Assembly (NCBI GenBank): GCA_030537835.1
Contig: JAUNVB010000016.1
Span: 1 to 38,029 of the forward strand
Origin: Andreesenia angusta
Lineage (GTDB): Bacteria > Bacillota > Clostridia > Tissierellales > Gottschalkiaceae
Direction of reading: 5' to 3'
DNA: 38,029 bases
Positions within the stretch are counted from its first letter, which is position 1. Each line of letters begins with the position of its first letter. Below the pieces are notes generated by a model. That model had not been told where the DNA came from. It saw only the letters and a program-made list of their open reading frames with translations, and did no database searches. Position numbers and translations under genes: made by a program. Shown piece after piece: positions 1 to 8,079 of this stretch.

Positions 1-103
1 GTTTTCTTCCCAATTCAATTTCATAGTATTTCTATTATGCTTTTCAATACTTATCTATTGAATCTATCCCATTTCTAAATAGTATTCCTTTTAAATTTAA
101 ATA

Positions 104-136
104 AACTGCAGAGTTATAAAATAATCCTGCAGTTCA
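104..136 (-). terminator. Possible terminator after the membrane protein gene
   Basis: An 8-bp perfect inverted repeat, AACTGCAG/CTGCAGTT, surrounds a 15-base loop just after the TAG stop at 144. On the minus strand it is followed by TTTATTTAAA, a weak U-rich tail. The long loop and interrupted U tract make this tentative. Confidence 0.35.
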
Positions 137-143
137 TTTATAT

Positions 144-1718
144 CTATTCTAATGATAAAATATTGATTTCATCTCTTCCTTCAACACTCTTTACTTTTAT
201 ACTATCTCCAGTCTTTAAAAATACCAAATCTCTAGATATATTTACTGGAGCTATATATAATTTTTCTTTGTCTTCAGCTTTAATTATAAAATTTGTCGTC
301 CCATCTATAACGACTGGCTTAATATCTGAAATAATAATTTCTTCTTTCACAGTCTCACTATTTCTAATATCTATTTGATTATTGAATTTAGAATATCTAC
401 TCACTGCTTCTGGTATAGTATTTCCTACAGCAACTTTCTGATAACTTTCAGCATCCACTAATGCGTACATCTTAGTCAATCCAGCATTATCCTTTAATGA
501 CATAAAATAAGTTGCTCTATCATTTATATTTATTAATATCGGAAAAGTTGCATTATAATTTTTTTCTTGAACCGTTCCAGAAGCACTTTCCATAACAGAA
601 AATTCCTCAGCAGATGATAGAGGATAGAATTTAGTATCCTTCGTTCTCATATTAACTAAAACGAATCCTATATTAGATTGATCCGCCGTTACAGAAGTAA
701 TCCCTGTATATAGATATATATCTTTACCTAAAGAAAGGTAATTATATCCTTCAGTAGGTACAGTAACTCCAACCTGATTTAATTTAGAATTAATATATCC
801 ATTCTTGTATTTCCCATTATAATTCAATTGATCTATTATTAAATCTGCCGAATATACTCGATCAATCCACTCCGGAACTTCATCAGCACTATAATCACTT
901 ACTTCTCCAGTTGAAGCATCGACGATTACAACTCCAATAGAGTCAAAGCCACCAAAAAGACCAACCTTCGGTTTTAAAACAGGTGCTACCCAAAAAGGCT
1001 TTCCTTGATCATCTATCTCTAGATTAACCTCATCATATATATACGTAGGATGAGTAAATCTAAGATGCCTATAAATATTTCTTGAAAATTTATCACTTAA
1101 TGAATATTTCATCGGCTTAGATAGTTTATTTAACTCCGCCTTCTGACTTACCATATCTACACTTATATAATAAGGTATTCCTTGCTTAAAATTCTTAAAC
1201 CATTTAAAAATATTCGCATATTTAAGAGAAGATACTCTAACAGGCTTTCCCTTAATATTTACTTGACTATAAGTATCGTCTATATCGTATTGAGATACTA
1301 AATCTCCGACTTCACCCATCTTTCTAAGTCCTAATCTTCTAGCAGTATCTCTATCAACAGATGGAATCTTATCGAAATCGACTCTTTCAACATCTTTCGA
1401 AAAGTCTCCTTCTTTTAAACTTATTATCTTTGAATAGTCTTTAGCTCTAAATAATACAAAAGAGCTTATTCCACCAGATATAATTATTAGAACTAATATT
1501 AAAATAATTTTAGACAAATACTTAGATATTTTATAATTTGATTCTCCATCATTCATGCCTGTAAAAATTGAATTAGCAATTATAAATAAAATAATTACTA
1601 TAAATATATAGAAATAAAATCCAATATTTTTAAAATTTAATGCCGGTAAAAATGCATAAAATAAAAGAAATGATATAATCAATACAAGTAAATTCAATAT
1701 TATTCTTCTCTTAATCAA
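144..1718 (-). CDS. Uncharacterised membrane-anchored protein, about 524 aa
   Basis: I do not recognise a named family. The N-terminus carries three hydrophobic helices (about residues 6-24, 32-50 and 69-90). A large soluble region of about 430 residues follows, probably extracytoplasmic. Around residue 260 the pattern GVVIVDASTGEVSDY resembles the core of PepSY-like domains, and the last 65 residues look like a small beta-barrel. Start choice: a longer ATG start exists at 1739, overlapping the ClC gene. However, a strong GGAGG lies six bases ahead of a TTG at 1716-1718, one base past the ClC stop codon, so the TTG start is preferred. The 3' end of the ClC gene therefore encodes this gene's ribosome binding site, which implies translational coupling and a related envelope role. 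The stop is TAG. Real gene: very likely. Function: unknown. Confidence 0.8.
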   Translation of the reverse strand: MIKRRIILNLLVLIISFLLFYAFLPALNFKNIGFYFYIFIVIILFIIANSIFTGMNDGESNYKISKYLSKIILILVLIIISGGISSFVLFRAKDYSKIISLKEGDFSKDVERVDFDKIPSVDRDTARRLGLRKMGEVGDLVSQYDIDDTYSQVNIKGKPVRVSSLKYANIFKWFKNFKQGIPYYISVDMVSQKAELNKLSKPMKYSLSDKFSRNIYRHLRFTHPTYIYDEVNLEIDDQGKPFWVAPVLKPKVGLFGGFDSIGVVIVDASTGEVSDYSADEVPEWIDRVYSADLIIDQLNYNGKYKNGYINSKLNQVGVTVPTEGYNYLSLGKDIYLYTGITSVTADQSNIGFVLVNMRTKDTKFYPLSSAEEFSVMESASGTVQEKNYNATFPILININDRATYFMSLKDNAGLTKMYALVDAESYQKVAVGNTIPEAVSRYSKFNNQIDIRNSETVKEEIIISDIKPVVIDGTTNFIIKAEDKEKLYIAPVNISRDLVFLKTGDSIKVKSVEGRDEINILSLE

Positions 1719-1719
1719 T

Positions 1720-3276
1720 CTATTCCTCCTCTTCATCATGCTCTGAATCTTTAAAATACTCGTCTATCTTAGATGTATTCTTATGAGCCGTAAAAATTGT
1801 AACTAAATCTCCTGCTTGTAATTCATCTAATCCATGCGGAATAAAATGATTAGAGCCTCTCTCAATCGAAACTATTAACATTTCACATGGCCATTTTAAA
1901 TCTATTAATTTTTTATTTACCAATCTACCTGAAATAGGTATCCTATATTCCAACATAGTTTTTTCACTATACCTTATAACTTCATGAGACTCTTCAACCT
2001 CATACTTCTTTAGTAGACGATCTAAAAGCGAATGGTATATAGGTGGATCTTTTAAAAGCTCTGCAGTAACGTATGCAACTATCGAAGCCAAACATAGCGC
2101 TAATATATACTGGAAACTTCCAGTCATTTCTGAGACCAATAGTATAGATATTATTGGAGATCTTGCCACAGCAGTCATCATAGAAGACATACCAATCATT
2201 ATAAAGCTTGTATAATATATTTGTGGTATATCTATAAACCCATTCAATATATTAAATGTTACAGCCCCACAAAGCCCACCTAATACTAGTACAGGTAGAA
2301 AGATACCTCCCTGTGCACCACTTCCATAAGAAACTCCTGTAAATAATAGTTTTGCAATTAAAATCAATAAAATCATTTTAAGTGGAAGATTCTTTGCTCC
2401 TATGCTCTCTAGAAGATGATGTCCTCCCCCTAAAAGATCGTATGATATGAACCCGATTATACCCACAATAATTAATGTTCCTAACATCTTAAAAAATCCA
2501 GGTAATTTTAAATTTTCATAAAAACTTTGAATCTTAAGTAAAACCTTATTGAATATAACTCCTAGGAATCCAGAAAATATTCCAATTATGATTATTGTAT
2601 AGTATTTATCTAATGGTAATTGTTTTATAGCTTCAAATGAAAAAGCTGGCTCTAAGCCAAAGATATTTTTTGAAATAAAATCAGCTATTACAGAAGCAAT
2701 TAAACAAGGAATTAAAACTAATGCCGAAAAATTTTTATGAATTTCTTCAAGTGCAAATAATGCCGCCGATATAGGTGCATTAAATGCTGCAGATAATCCA
2801 GCACTAGCTCCAGCTGAAATCATATATCTTCTTTCAGTCCTATCTTTTCCCATAATTTTAGCTAATAGCTTTGCTCCCGCTGCACCAATTTGAATTGATG
2901 GACCTTCTCTTCCCAAAGACATACCTACTAAATTTGCAAAACCTCCTCCAATTAACTTTGCTCCTAAAACCTTTTTTTCATCCATATCAATTTTCTCAAG
3001 TAACTCCCCTTGTACTTGAGGTATACCACTACCAGAACTCAATGGCTCTAATTTTATCATCCTATGTATTATATAACTTGCTAATAGTATAACTAATATG
3101 AATATAAAAATACTCTTATCTGTATATAGAGAATGTCTAATATGAGCTAATTTTGACAACATAAGTCTATATCCAACAGATAATGTCCCAGCTAGAATTC
3201 CAACTAAAATACCATCTATTACCAATTTACTCCTCAATTTATGAAGACTTGGAAATCTAAAAGCTTTTTTACTCAA
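1720..3276 (-). CDS. ClC-family H+/Cl- exchanger with C-terminal TrkA-C (RCK_C) domain
   Basis: About 518 aa. The polytopic ClC core carries the selectivity-filter motifs GSGIPQ (near residue 82), GREGPS (near 120) and GSGAQGGIF (near 325). The GREGPS glutamate is the gating glutamate. A glutamate in the GLEPAF segment aligns with the proton glutamate of E. coli ClC-ec1, and a tyrosine is kept near the end of the core (PPIYHSLL), so this is more likely an exchanger than a channel. The filter serine in GSGIP suggests chloride rather than nitrate. The last 70 residues form a TrkA-C-like cytosolic domain (RLVNKKLIDLKWP to LVTIFTAH), which usually senses a small ligand. The start is TTG at 3276 behind AAGAGGTG. 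It is the promoter-proximal gene of a two-gene unit with the membrane protein that follows. Family assignment is secure; exchanger versus channel is inferred. Confidence 0.95.
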   Translation of the reverse strand: MSKKAFRFPSLHKLRSKLVIDGILVGILAGTLSVGYRLMLSKLAHIRHSLYTDKSIFIFILVILLASYIIHRMIKLEPLSSGSGIPQVQGELLEKIDMDEKKVLGAKLIGGGFANLVGMSLGREGPSIQIGAAGAKLLAKIMGKDRTERRYMISAGASAGLSAAFNAPISAALFALEEIHKNFSALVLIPCLIASVIADFISKNIFGLEPAFSFEAIKQLPLDKYYTIIIIGIFSGFLGVIFNKVLLKIQSFYENLKLPGFFKMLGTLIIVGIIGFISYDLLGGGHHLLESIGAKNLPLKMILLILIAKLLFTGVSYGSGAQGGIFLPVLVLGGLCGAVTFNILNGFIDIPQIYYTSFIMIGMSSMMTAVARSPIISILLVSEMTGSFQYILALCLASIVAYVTAELLKDPPIYHSLLDRLLKKYEVEESHEVIRYSEKTMLEYRIPISGRLVNKKLIDLKWPCEMLIVSIERGSNHFIPHGLDELQAGDLVTIFTAHKNTSKIDEYFKDSEHDEEEE

Positions 3277-3420
3277 TTCAATTCACCTCTTCCTCTTATT
3301 ATATATAAATTATATCATAAATTATTTATCCTAAAATTCATATTTATTTAAATATATGTTATATCTTTATAATATTTGGGTATCAAAGATATAACTGATT
3401 AAATAAAAGGAGTGTTAAAT

Positions 3421-3873
3421 ATGACAATAGCAAAAGATATAATGGAAACAGCAGTTATAACTGTAGCTCCTCAGACGAGCATAAAAGAATTAGCAGAGGT
3501 TCTTACAAAGAATAAGATCTCTGGAGTACCTGTAGTAGAAAGTAATTATAAACTAGTTGGAATAGTTACAGAAGGTGATCTACTTCATAAAGAAGTTACT
3601 CCTAGCGTACCTATGTCTTATGCTCCAGTTTTTGGTGGATTAGCATCTTTAAAAGATTTCGAAAAATATAAAGATGATGTAAAAAAACTATCTGCTATGA
3701 CTGCAGAGGAGATAATGACTACCAAACTATTTACTGTTTCTGAAGATGCAGATATTAGACTTATATCATCGATTATGATGAATAATAATATTAATCGTGT
3801 TCCTGTAGTAGCTGGTGATAAATTAGTTGGTATAGTTAGTAGATCCGATGTTATTAAAACTTTAGCGGAATAA
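3421..3873 (+). CDS. Tandem CBS-domain protein, 150 aa
   Basis: The protein consists almost entirely of two CBS motifs forming one Bateman module. CBS1 spans about residues 1-60 (IMETAVITVAP, ISGVPVVESNYKLVGIVTEGDLL) and CBS2 about 97-150 (IMTTKLFTVSEDA, INRVPVVAGDKLVGIVSRSDVI). A 35-residue insertion lies between them. Such stand-alone pairs bind adenosine nucleotides or related ligands and act as cytosolic energy or metabolite sensors; the target is unknown. A GTG nine bases upstream is in frame, but AAAGGAG sits at 3406-3412 and overlaps it, so the ATG at 3421 is the start. It is divergent from the ClC exchanger, leaving about 140 bp for two promoters. A TATAAT at 3368-3373 could be its -10 element, without a convincing -35. 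Confidence 0.93.
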   Translation: MTIAKDIMETAVITVAPQTSIKELAEVLTKNKISGVPVVESNYKLVGIVTEGDLLHKEVTPSVPMSYAPVFGGLASLKDFEKYKDDVKKLSAMTAEEIMTTKLFTVSEDADIRLISSIMMNNNINRVPVVAGDKLVGIVSRSDVIKTLAE

Positions 3874-3875
3874 AT

Positions 3876-3907
3876 AAAAAGAAGAGCTTAAAGCTCTTCT
3901 TTTTTTA
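3876..3907 (+). terminator. Intrinsic terminator after the CBS gene
   Basis: The stem GAAGAGC/GCTCTTC, extended by A/T pairs, is followed by a run of T residues three bases past the CBS stop codon. The A tract on the other side would let it act in both directions. Confidence 0.9.
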
Positions 3908-4006
3908 TTATAAATCAATATATTATCTATATATTTTTAATTAAATTTCGGCCATTAAGTTTATAAATAAGTCCTTAAAATATACTAAGCCTCTATTTAA
4001 ATTATA

Positions 4007-4270
4007 TTATTTTTTTCCTGTTATCAATCCAACAATTAATAGAAGAATTACAGCACCTATGATTGAAATAACTATGCTATAGATATTTAATCCTGAAACT
4101 GTATCAAGATTGAAAGCTCTACTCGCAATAAATCCTCCTATATAAGCTCCTATGATACCAACGATTATATTAAGACCTATACCCATTCTCGGATCATCCC
4201 CTGTTATTTTACTAGCGATCCATCCTGCTAAGGCTCCTAATATTAACCAAGAAATTAAACTCATGATCAT
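4007..4270 (-). CDS. GlsB/YeaQ/YmgE-family small membrane protein
   Basis: 87 aa, hydrophobic, with three membrane helices. It shows the glycine-rich signature of the transglycosylase-associated (GlsB/YeaQ/YmgE) family: WLILGALAGWIASKITG, then GIGLNIIVGIIGAYIGGFI, then an IIGAVILLLIVGLITG tail. The family is widespread and often stress-induced or envelope-associated; despite the historical name no enzymatic activity is established. Start: ATG at 4268-4270 lies nine bases past GGAGG; a second ATG two codons later is possible. A 26-bp perfect palindrome lies 35-60 bp upstream, described separately, and may be an operator. It appears to be monocistronic. Confidence 0.9.
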   Translation of the reverse strand: MIMSLISWLILGALAGWIASKITGDDPRMGIGLNIIVGIIGAYIGGFIASRAFNLDTVSGLNIYSIVISIIGAVILLLIVGLITGKK

Positions 4271-4304
4271 TTTCTACTTCCTCCTTCATTGTAATATATT
4301 TTTA

Positions 4305-4330
4305 GGATATATCTTTATAAAGATATATCC
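4305..4330. promoter_or_regulatory. Perfect 26-bp palindrome upstream of the GlsB-like gene
   Basis: The half-site GGATATATCTTTA is followed immediately by its exact reverse complement. It lies 45 bp past the end of the interrupted coiled-coil gene and 35 bp ahead of the GlsB-like start. There is no U tract on either side, so an operator or processing element is at least as likely as a terminator. Confidence 0.45.
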
Positions 4331-4374
4331 CCTTAAAATATATATACCCATATCTTGATTCATAAATCAAATTT

Positions 4375-4626
4375 TTATCTTAAATTCTCAGCCTTAGTAA
4401 AATCACCTGTCCTAGAGTTTATATAATATTCTTTTATATCGCTAGCTTCATATAAATTGCTTACTTTAATAAGATAACATATATCCCCATTAAAATTTAT
4501 ATCTTCATTCTCACTTATAACTACTTTATATATATTTTCATCAAATTTACTTTTATCTAAAAAGATTTTTTTCGCTTCTTCTCTACTATATACCTCTTTT
4601 TTCTTTCTTTCTTCTTCTCTCTTTGT
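4375..4626 (-). pseudogene. In-frame 3' remainder of the coiled-coil gene, cut off by TAG
   Basis: Reading straight on in the frame of the upstream gene past the TAG at 4627-4629 gives 83 further sense codons and then TAA at 4375-4377. The segment begins with more of the same lysine/glutamate coiled coil (TKREEERKKKE). It then forms a small domain, from VYSREEAKKIF through GDICYLIKVS to EYYINSRTGDF, that resembles a PepSY/YpmB-like fold. It has no start codon and no ribosome binding site of its own. Composition and amino-acid pattern are those of a real coding sequence. The simplest reading is a recent nonsense mutation, or a base-call error, in a gene of about 305 codons. Stop-codon read-through is possible but unproven. 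Confidence 0.75.
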
Positions 4627-5292
4627 CTATTCTTCTTCTAATACCTTTCTAGCCTCTTCCTCTTTTTTCTTGTTCTCGGCTAAAATAGCTTCTTCCCTTT
4701 CCTTTTTTTCTCTTTCTTTCTGCTCTTCTTCTTCCTTTTTTAATCTATTTATCTCTTCTGTAACCTTTATCTTTAATTTTGATACATATTTATTTTGCTC
4801 ATCATCTAGTTTTAAATTAGATAGAGCTGAAAACTTATTATTAGCTTCTTTATACTCATTTTTTTCTATTAAAGATTCTATTTCCGTTATAGTAGCATTA
4901 TACTGGCTCTCAGTAGCTAATTTATCCTTTAATTTCGATTTAAAACTTATTATATCTGCCATCAATTTTTTATCCTTTAATTTTGTTTCATCAATCTTTT
5001 TCATATATTTATCAGCTTCTTCATAGTCTTTTTGTTCAAATTTATCTATACTTATTTTAAAATTTTCAATTGCAGAAAGAGTTCTATTATCATCTAAACC
5101 AGAAAACTTATTGAATTTCATAGCCTTCTTCAATGTCTCCTTAGCCTTATCTAATTCTCCAGATATAATATAGTTTTCAACTTTTGCTTTTTGATTGTTA
5201 TATTCATAAATATTGTATCCAAAATAAGCTATAGCAATTGTTAAAGCAATTAATATTAAGACCATGATAATTATTAAAGGTCTTTTTTTCAA
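4627..5292 (-). CDS. Single-pass coiled-coil membrane protein, truncated at an in-frame TAG
   Basis: 221 aa as read. Residues 7-27 form one membrane helix (LIIIMVLILIALTIAIAYFG). A region of helical repeats follows (about 35-185), in which AKETLKKA, EEADKYMKKI and EANNKFSAL recur with TPR-like spacing, then a highly charged lysine/glutamate coiled coil to the end. The protein probably faces the outside of the cell. No named family is recognised. The start is TTG at 5292, overlapping the TGA stop of the methyltransferase gene upstream, so the two are translationally coupled. The reading frame is intact beyond the TAG for a further 83 codons that encode a PepSY-like C-terminal domain, so the native product is probably longer. 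Confidence 0.75.
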   Translation of the reverse strand: MKKRPLIIIMVLILIALTIAIAYFGYNIYEYNNQKAKVENYIISGELDKAKETLKKAMKFNKFSGLDDNRTLSAIENFKISIDKFEQKDYEEADKYMKKIDETKLKDKKLMADIISFKSKLKDKLATESQYNATITEIESLIEKNEYKEANNKFSALSNLKLDDEQNKYVSKLKIKVTEEINRLKKEEEEQKEREKKEREEAILAENKKKEEEARKVLEEE

Positions 5293-5756
5293 AATACCAT
5301 CCCTTCCATATATAATAATTCTTTTTTGATATCGGTTCCTCCTATATACTTACCTATACTTCCATCAGATAAAATAACTCTATGACAAGGTATGATGAAT
5401 AGTAGTGGGTTCATACTTACTGCTCTTCCTACTGCTCTAAAAGAATTCGGTTTATTAATCTTTTTAGCAATCTCTTTATAATTACTAGTGCTCCCATATG
5501 GTATTCTTCTTAACTCTTCCCATACAGATTTTTGAAAATCAGTTCCTTCCATTAAAATTGGGAAATCAAATTCTTTTCTTTCCCCGCTTAAATACTCAAT
5601 TATCTCTTTCGATGCTTTGTTTATAAGCTCGGTCTCCCATAATCTAAATCCAGAAGCATCCATCTCTTGTGCAAAACATATATTAGTTATCGCAGAATTA
5701 TTATCTGCTATAGCTATATTTCCTATATTGGTATCATAAAAAAATACATTCTTCAT
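5289..5756 (-). CDS. ogt: Methylated-DNA--protein-cysteine methyltransferase
   Basis: 155 aa, the usual length of Ogt-type proteins. It removes O6-alkyl groups from guanine (and O4 from thymine) by irreversible transfer to its own cysteine. The active-site motif IPCHRVI is present near residue 123. It is preceded by the helix-turn-helix and arginine-finger region (GSTSNYKEIAKKI, SFRAVGRAV, SMNPL) that flips the damaged base out. The N-terminal part is the short ribonuclease-H-like domain. No AdaA DNA-binding domain is fused, so this is a stand-alone repair enzyme rather than a regulator. It heads a two-gene unit with the coiled-coil membrane protein, overlapping it by four bases. The link between their functions is not obvious. 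Confidence 0.93.
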   Translation of the reverse strand: MKNVFFYDTNIGNIAIADNNSAITNICFAQEMDASGFRLWETELINKASKEIIEYLSGERKEFDFPILMEGTDFQKSVWEELRRIPYGSTSNYKEIAKKINKPNSFRAVGRAVSMNPLLFIIPCHRVILSDGSIGKYIGGTDIKKELLYMEGMVF

Positions 5757-5824
5757 TTCTATATCCTTTCTCTATTAAAAGATTAGTATACTCTTAAATA
5801 ATAACATATCTAATCATAAAAAAT

Positions 5825-6358
5825 CTATTTTACTTTATTTATATATATTTTATATATCTTTTCTGTTAAAATTGCAGAGATTGCACCTAATACTATCCCG
5901 CCCATAATATCAGTCGGAAAATGAGCTCCAAGATAGATTCTCGAAAAAGCGATTATAAAAGCAATTATTAAAAATAGAATCCCATATTTTTTAGGTAAAT
6001 TTTTATAAAGAATAAAAGCCATAGCAAAAGATGTTGAAGTATGTCCAGAAGGAAATGAAAATCCATCAGGCTGAATCAGAGCATTCAAATCTCCTAAAGT
6101 TTGAAATGGTCTCAATCTCTCTATACTAGGCTTCATTATAATACCCCCTAGGAGAAATGATATAGCAAGACTAGATAAAGACTTTATAGCTATTTCTCTT
6201 CTGTTTTTCAATAGTAAAATAGCTATTACTATAAACCACAGAATGCCATAATCCCCTAGTCTAGTAAAAAACAATAATATTTTCGTTAAAATATCATTCC
6301 TTAAATTTTCCTGTAGAAAAAATAAAACCTTCGAATCAAAACTATCTATAATACTCAT
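5825..6358 (-). CDS. PAP2-family phosphatase, probable undecaprenyl-diphosphatase (BcrC-like)
   Basis: 177 aa with about five membrane helices. The three parts of the phosphatase signature are present: KPSIERLRP, PSGHTS (with the catalytic histidine), and SRIYLGAHFPTD (with the nucleophilic histidine and the charge-relay aspartate). Proteins of this size and layout in Firmicutes are mostly BcrC/YbjG-type enzymes. These hydrolyse undecaprenyl diphosphate on the outer face of the membrane, recycling the lipid carrier and contributing to bacitracin tolerance. Phosphatidylglycerophosphate phosphatase activity is the main alternative. The gene is transcribed alone, with 210 bp upstream before the rhodanese terminator. 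Family is certain, substrate inferred. Confidence 0.9.
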   Translation of the reverse strand: MSIIDSFDSKVLFFLQENLRNDILTKILLFFTRLGDYGILWFIVIAILLLKNRREIAIKSLSSLAISFLLGGIIMKPSIERLRPFQTLGDLNALIQPDGFSFPSGHTSTSFAMAFILYKNLPKKYGILFLIIAFIIAFSRIYLGAHFPTDIMGGIVLGAISAILTEKIYKIYINKVK

Positions 6359-6530
6359 GAAATCTCCTCTATATTTATCTTATTTTATATATCTTTGATT
6401 ATATAATAATTTTATTAAAAATTCCTTAATTATATGCTCTTTCTCTAGAAAATAATTATCAATAATTTATCCAAAATATAATAAATCTTCTTCCTTGAGA
6501 ATACTGTAATACAGCTAAGGATATATGAGT

Positions 6531-6565
6531 AAAAAAGACATTGAGAGTATTCTTCTCAATGTCTT
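6531..6565 (-). terminator. Terminator of the queuosine operon
   Basis: The 11-bp stem AGACATTGAGA/TCTCAATGTCT with a 7-base loop lies three bases past the rhodanese stop. It is followed on the minus strand by a run of T residues. Confidence 0.9.
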
Positions 6566-6568
6566 CTT

Positions 6569-6874
6569 CTATTTAATTAAATTATAACTATATTGCTTAA
6601 CACCTTCTGCATCAGATATATTGTTAAATCCTTCTTCCTTCAATATATTATATGCTTTTGCGCTATTTCTTCCCGTATTACAATAAAGTATAATATGTTT
6701 TTCTCTATACTCTTCTAACTCTTCAATTCTATCTAAAATTTTAGATGTAGGTATATTTATTGAATGTTCAATATGGCCATTTGCAAATTGTTCTTCCGGT
6801 CTAACATCAATTATTAAAACATCTTTTAATTTACTTTCATCTCTTATAATACTATCTAATTCTCTACCTTTCAT
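6569..6874 (-). CDS. Single-domain rhodanese-like protein
   Basis: 101 aa, a complete single rhodanese domain. It opens with LIDVRPEEQFANGHIEHSINIP, split here as the DVR and GHIxxSINIP signatures near residues 22-42. The active-site loop CNTGRNS near residue 64 has the cysteine that carries a persulfide. Such proteins act as cytosolic sulfur carriers or thiosulfate/polysulfide sulfurtransferases. It lies 18 bp after queF and before the operon terminator, with its own ribosome binding site (GAGAGGAGAG). It is therefore co-transcribed with the preQ1 genes and presumably under the same riboswitch. No known step of queuosine synthesis needs a rhodanese, so the link may be to tRNA thiolation or be incidental. 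Confidence 0.92.
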   Translation of the reverse strand: MKGRELDSIIRDESKLKDVLIIDVRPEEQFANGHIEHSINIPTSKILDRIEELEEYREKHIILYCNTGRNSAKAYNILKEEGFNNISDAEGVKQYSYNLIK

Positions 6875-6892
6875 AGCGTTCTCTCCTCTTTT

Positions 6893-7387
6893 CTATCTAT
6901 TATCAATTTTTTCTGGGTATAAATCATGATTTGACAATCTATCAAAAGCAATTTCTTCCCATTTAGTCCCCTTTTTACCATAATTAGCATATGGATCTAT
7001 AGATATTCCACCTCTTGGTGTGAATTTTCCCCATACCTCTATATATTTAGGATCCATTAGATTTATTAAATCTTTCATAATTATATTTATACAATCTTCA
7101 TGAAAATCCCCATGATTCCTAAAACTAAAGAGATATAGTTTCAATGATTTACTCTCAACCATCCTCTTACCTGGTACATAAGATATATATATTGTGGCAA
7201 AATCAGGCTGTCCCGTCATAGGACAGAGACTAGTAAACTCTGGACAATTGAATTTGACAAAATAGTCATTGTCAGGATGCTTGTTTTCAAAAGTCTCTAA
7301 TACTTCAGGTGCATAATCATCCCTGTATTTAGTATTTTGATTGCCCAGTAGATTTAGTTCTGATTTCAGTTCTTCTTCATTTCTCAT
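6893..7387 (-). CDS. queF: NADPH-dependent 7-cyano-7-deazaguanine reductase
   Basis: 164 aa, the short unimodular (type I, B. subtilis-like) form of a tunnel-fold enzyme. It reduces the nitrile preQ0 to the amine preQ1, the last step before tRNA-guanine transglycosylase. The nucleophilic cysteine lies in [13 protein letters not shown] near residue 55 and forms a thioimide with preQ0. The QueF NADPH-binding motif [15 protein letters not shown] lies near residue 77. The gene has a strong AAGGAGG ahead of its ATG and follows queC by 13 bp. Its presence shows that the operon ends in preQ1, matching the preQ1 riboswitch at the head of the transcript. Confidence 0.97.
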   Translation of the reverse strand: MRNEEELKSELNLLGNQNTKYRDDYAPEVLETFENKHPDNDYFVKFNCPEFTSLCPMTGQPDFATIYISYVPGKRMVESKSLKLYLFSFRNHGDFHEDCINIIMKDLINLMDPKYIEVWGKFTPRGGISIDPYANYGKKGTKWEEIAFDRLSNHDLYPEKIDNR

Positions 7388-7400
7388 TTTAAATGCCTCC

Positions 7401-8078
7401 TTATCTTAAAAGTGGATCTACAATTCCATTGATTTCAAATGCTTTTTCTCTATCTATACAAGTTCCACATTGTCTACAAGGACTCTCTTCACCTTCATAG
7501 CATGACCATGTCAATTCATAAGGTACTCCTATCTCAATACCTTTTTTCACTATATCTGCCTTGTTTTTATTTACAAAAGGTGCCTCTAATCTCAGTTTAT
7601 TCCCACTGCCTATGAATATGGCTTCATTCATATATTTATAAAACTCTTCTGAGCAATCTGGATAAGCATTTCCAGCTGAATCATCAGCATGAGCACCATA
7701 ATATATAATAGAGCATTCTTTAGATAATGCTATACTAGCTGCTGTAGATAGAAACAAGCCATTTCTGAAAGGAACATAAGTGCTAACTATATCTCCCTCA
7801 TCTTCTATCTGATCTGCATACGATTTATGTGGTATAGCTTCATCAGAATGGTTTAACAATGAACAATTAGAGTATTCAAACATTTTTGATAAATCCAGCT
7901 CTAAATGCTCAACATTATAATAATTTGCTATCTCCTTTGCCGCTCTCATCTCTCTTTTATGTTTTTGTCCATAATATATAGACAATGCAAAAATATTTTT
8001 ATTGCCATATTCCTCAATAGCAAGACCTAGGCAAGTGCTGCTGTCAACACCTCCACTAAACAAAACCATTGCTTTCAA
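7401..8078 (-). CDS. queC: 7-cyano-7-deazaguanine (preQ0) synthase
   Basis: About 225 aa. An ATP-dependent enzyme that converts 7-carboxy-7-deazaguanine and ammonia to preQ0. The PP-loop SGGVDSST lies at the N-terminus. The four zinc-binding cysteines are at the C-terminus, in the run from [24 protein letters not shown] and the [12 protein letters not shown] segment are also typical. Start choice: GTG at 8087 overlaps queE. A TTG at 8076-8078, eight bases past GAGAGG and one base past the queE TAA, gives the family's usual start ([10 protein letters not shown]) and is preferred. The tight coupling to queE fits a shared pathway. Confidence 0.96.
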   Translation of the reverse strand: MKAMVLFSGGVDSSTCLGLAIEEYGNKNIFALSIYYGQKHKREMRAAKEIANYYNVEHLELDLSKMFEYSNCSLLNHSDEAIPHKSYADQIEDEGDIVSTYVPFRNGLFLSTAASIALSKECSIIYYGAHADDSAGNAYPDCSEEFYKYMNEAIFIGSGNKLRLEAPFVNKNKADIVKKGIEIGVPYELTWSCYEGEESPCRQCGTCIDREKAFEINGIVDPLLR

Positions 8079-8079
8079 T

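Noticed and set aside
1..24. Possible 5' end of a minus-strand gene (MKLNWEEN from the ATG at 22-24).
   Set aside because: Only eight codons are in the window, and no ribosome binding site is visible ahead of the ATG.
4627..4629. TAG recoded as pyrrolysine or another amino acid.
   Set aside because: TAG is the normal stop of several neighbouring genes, and no pyl genes or recoding structure were seen.
4670..5026. Serine/phenylalanine-rich open frame opposite the coiled-coil gene.
   Set aside because: It is the antisense shadow of lysine/glutamate codons and shows no start signals.
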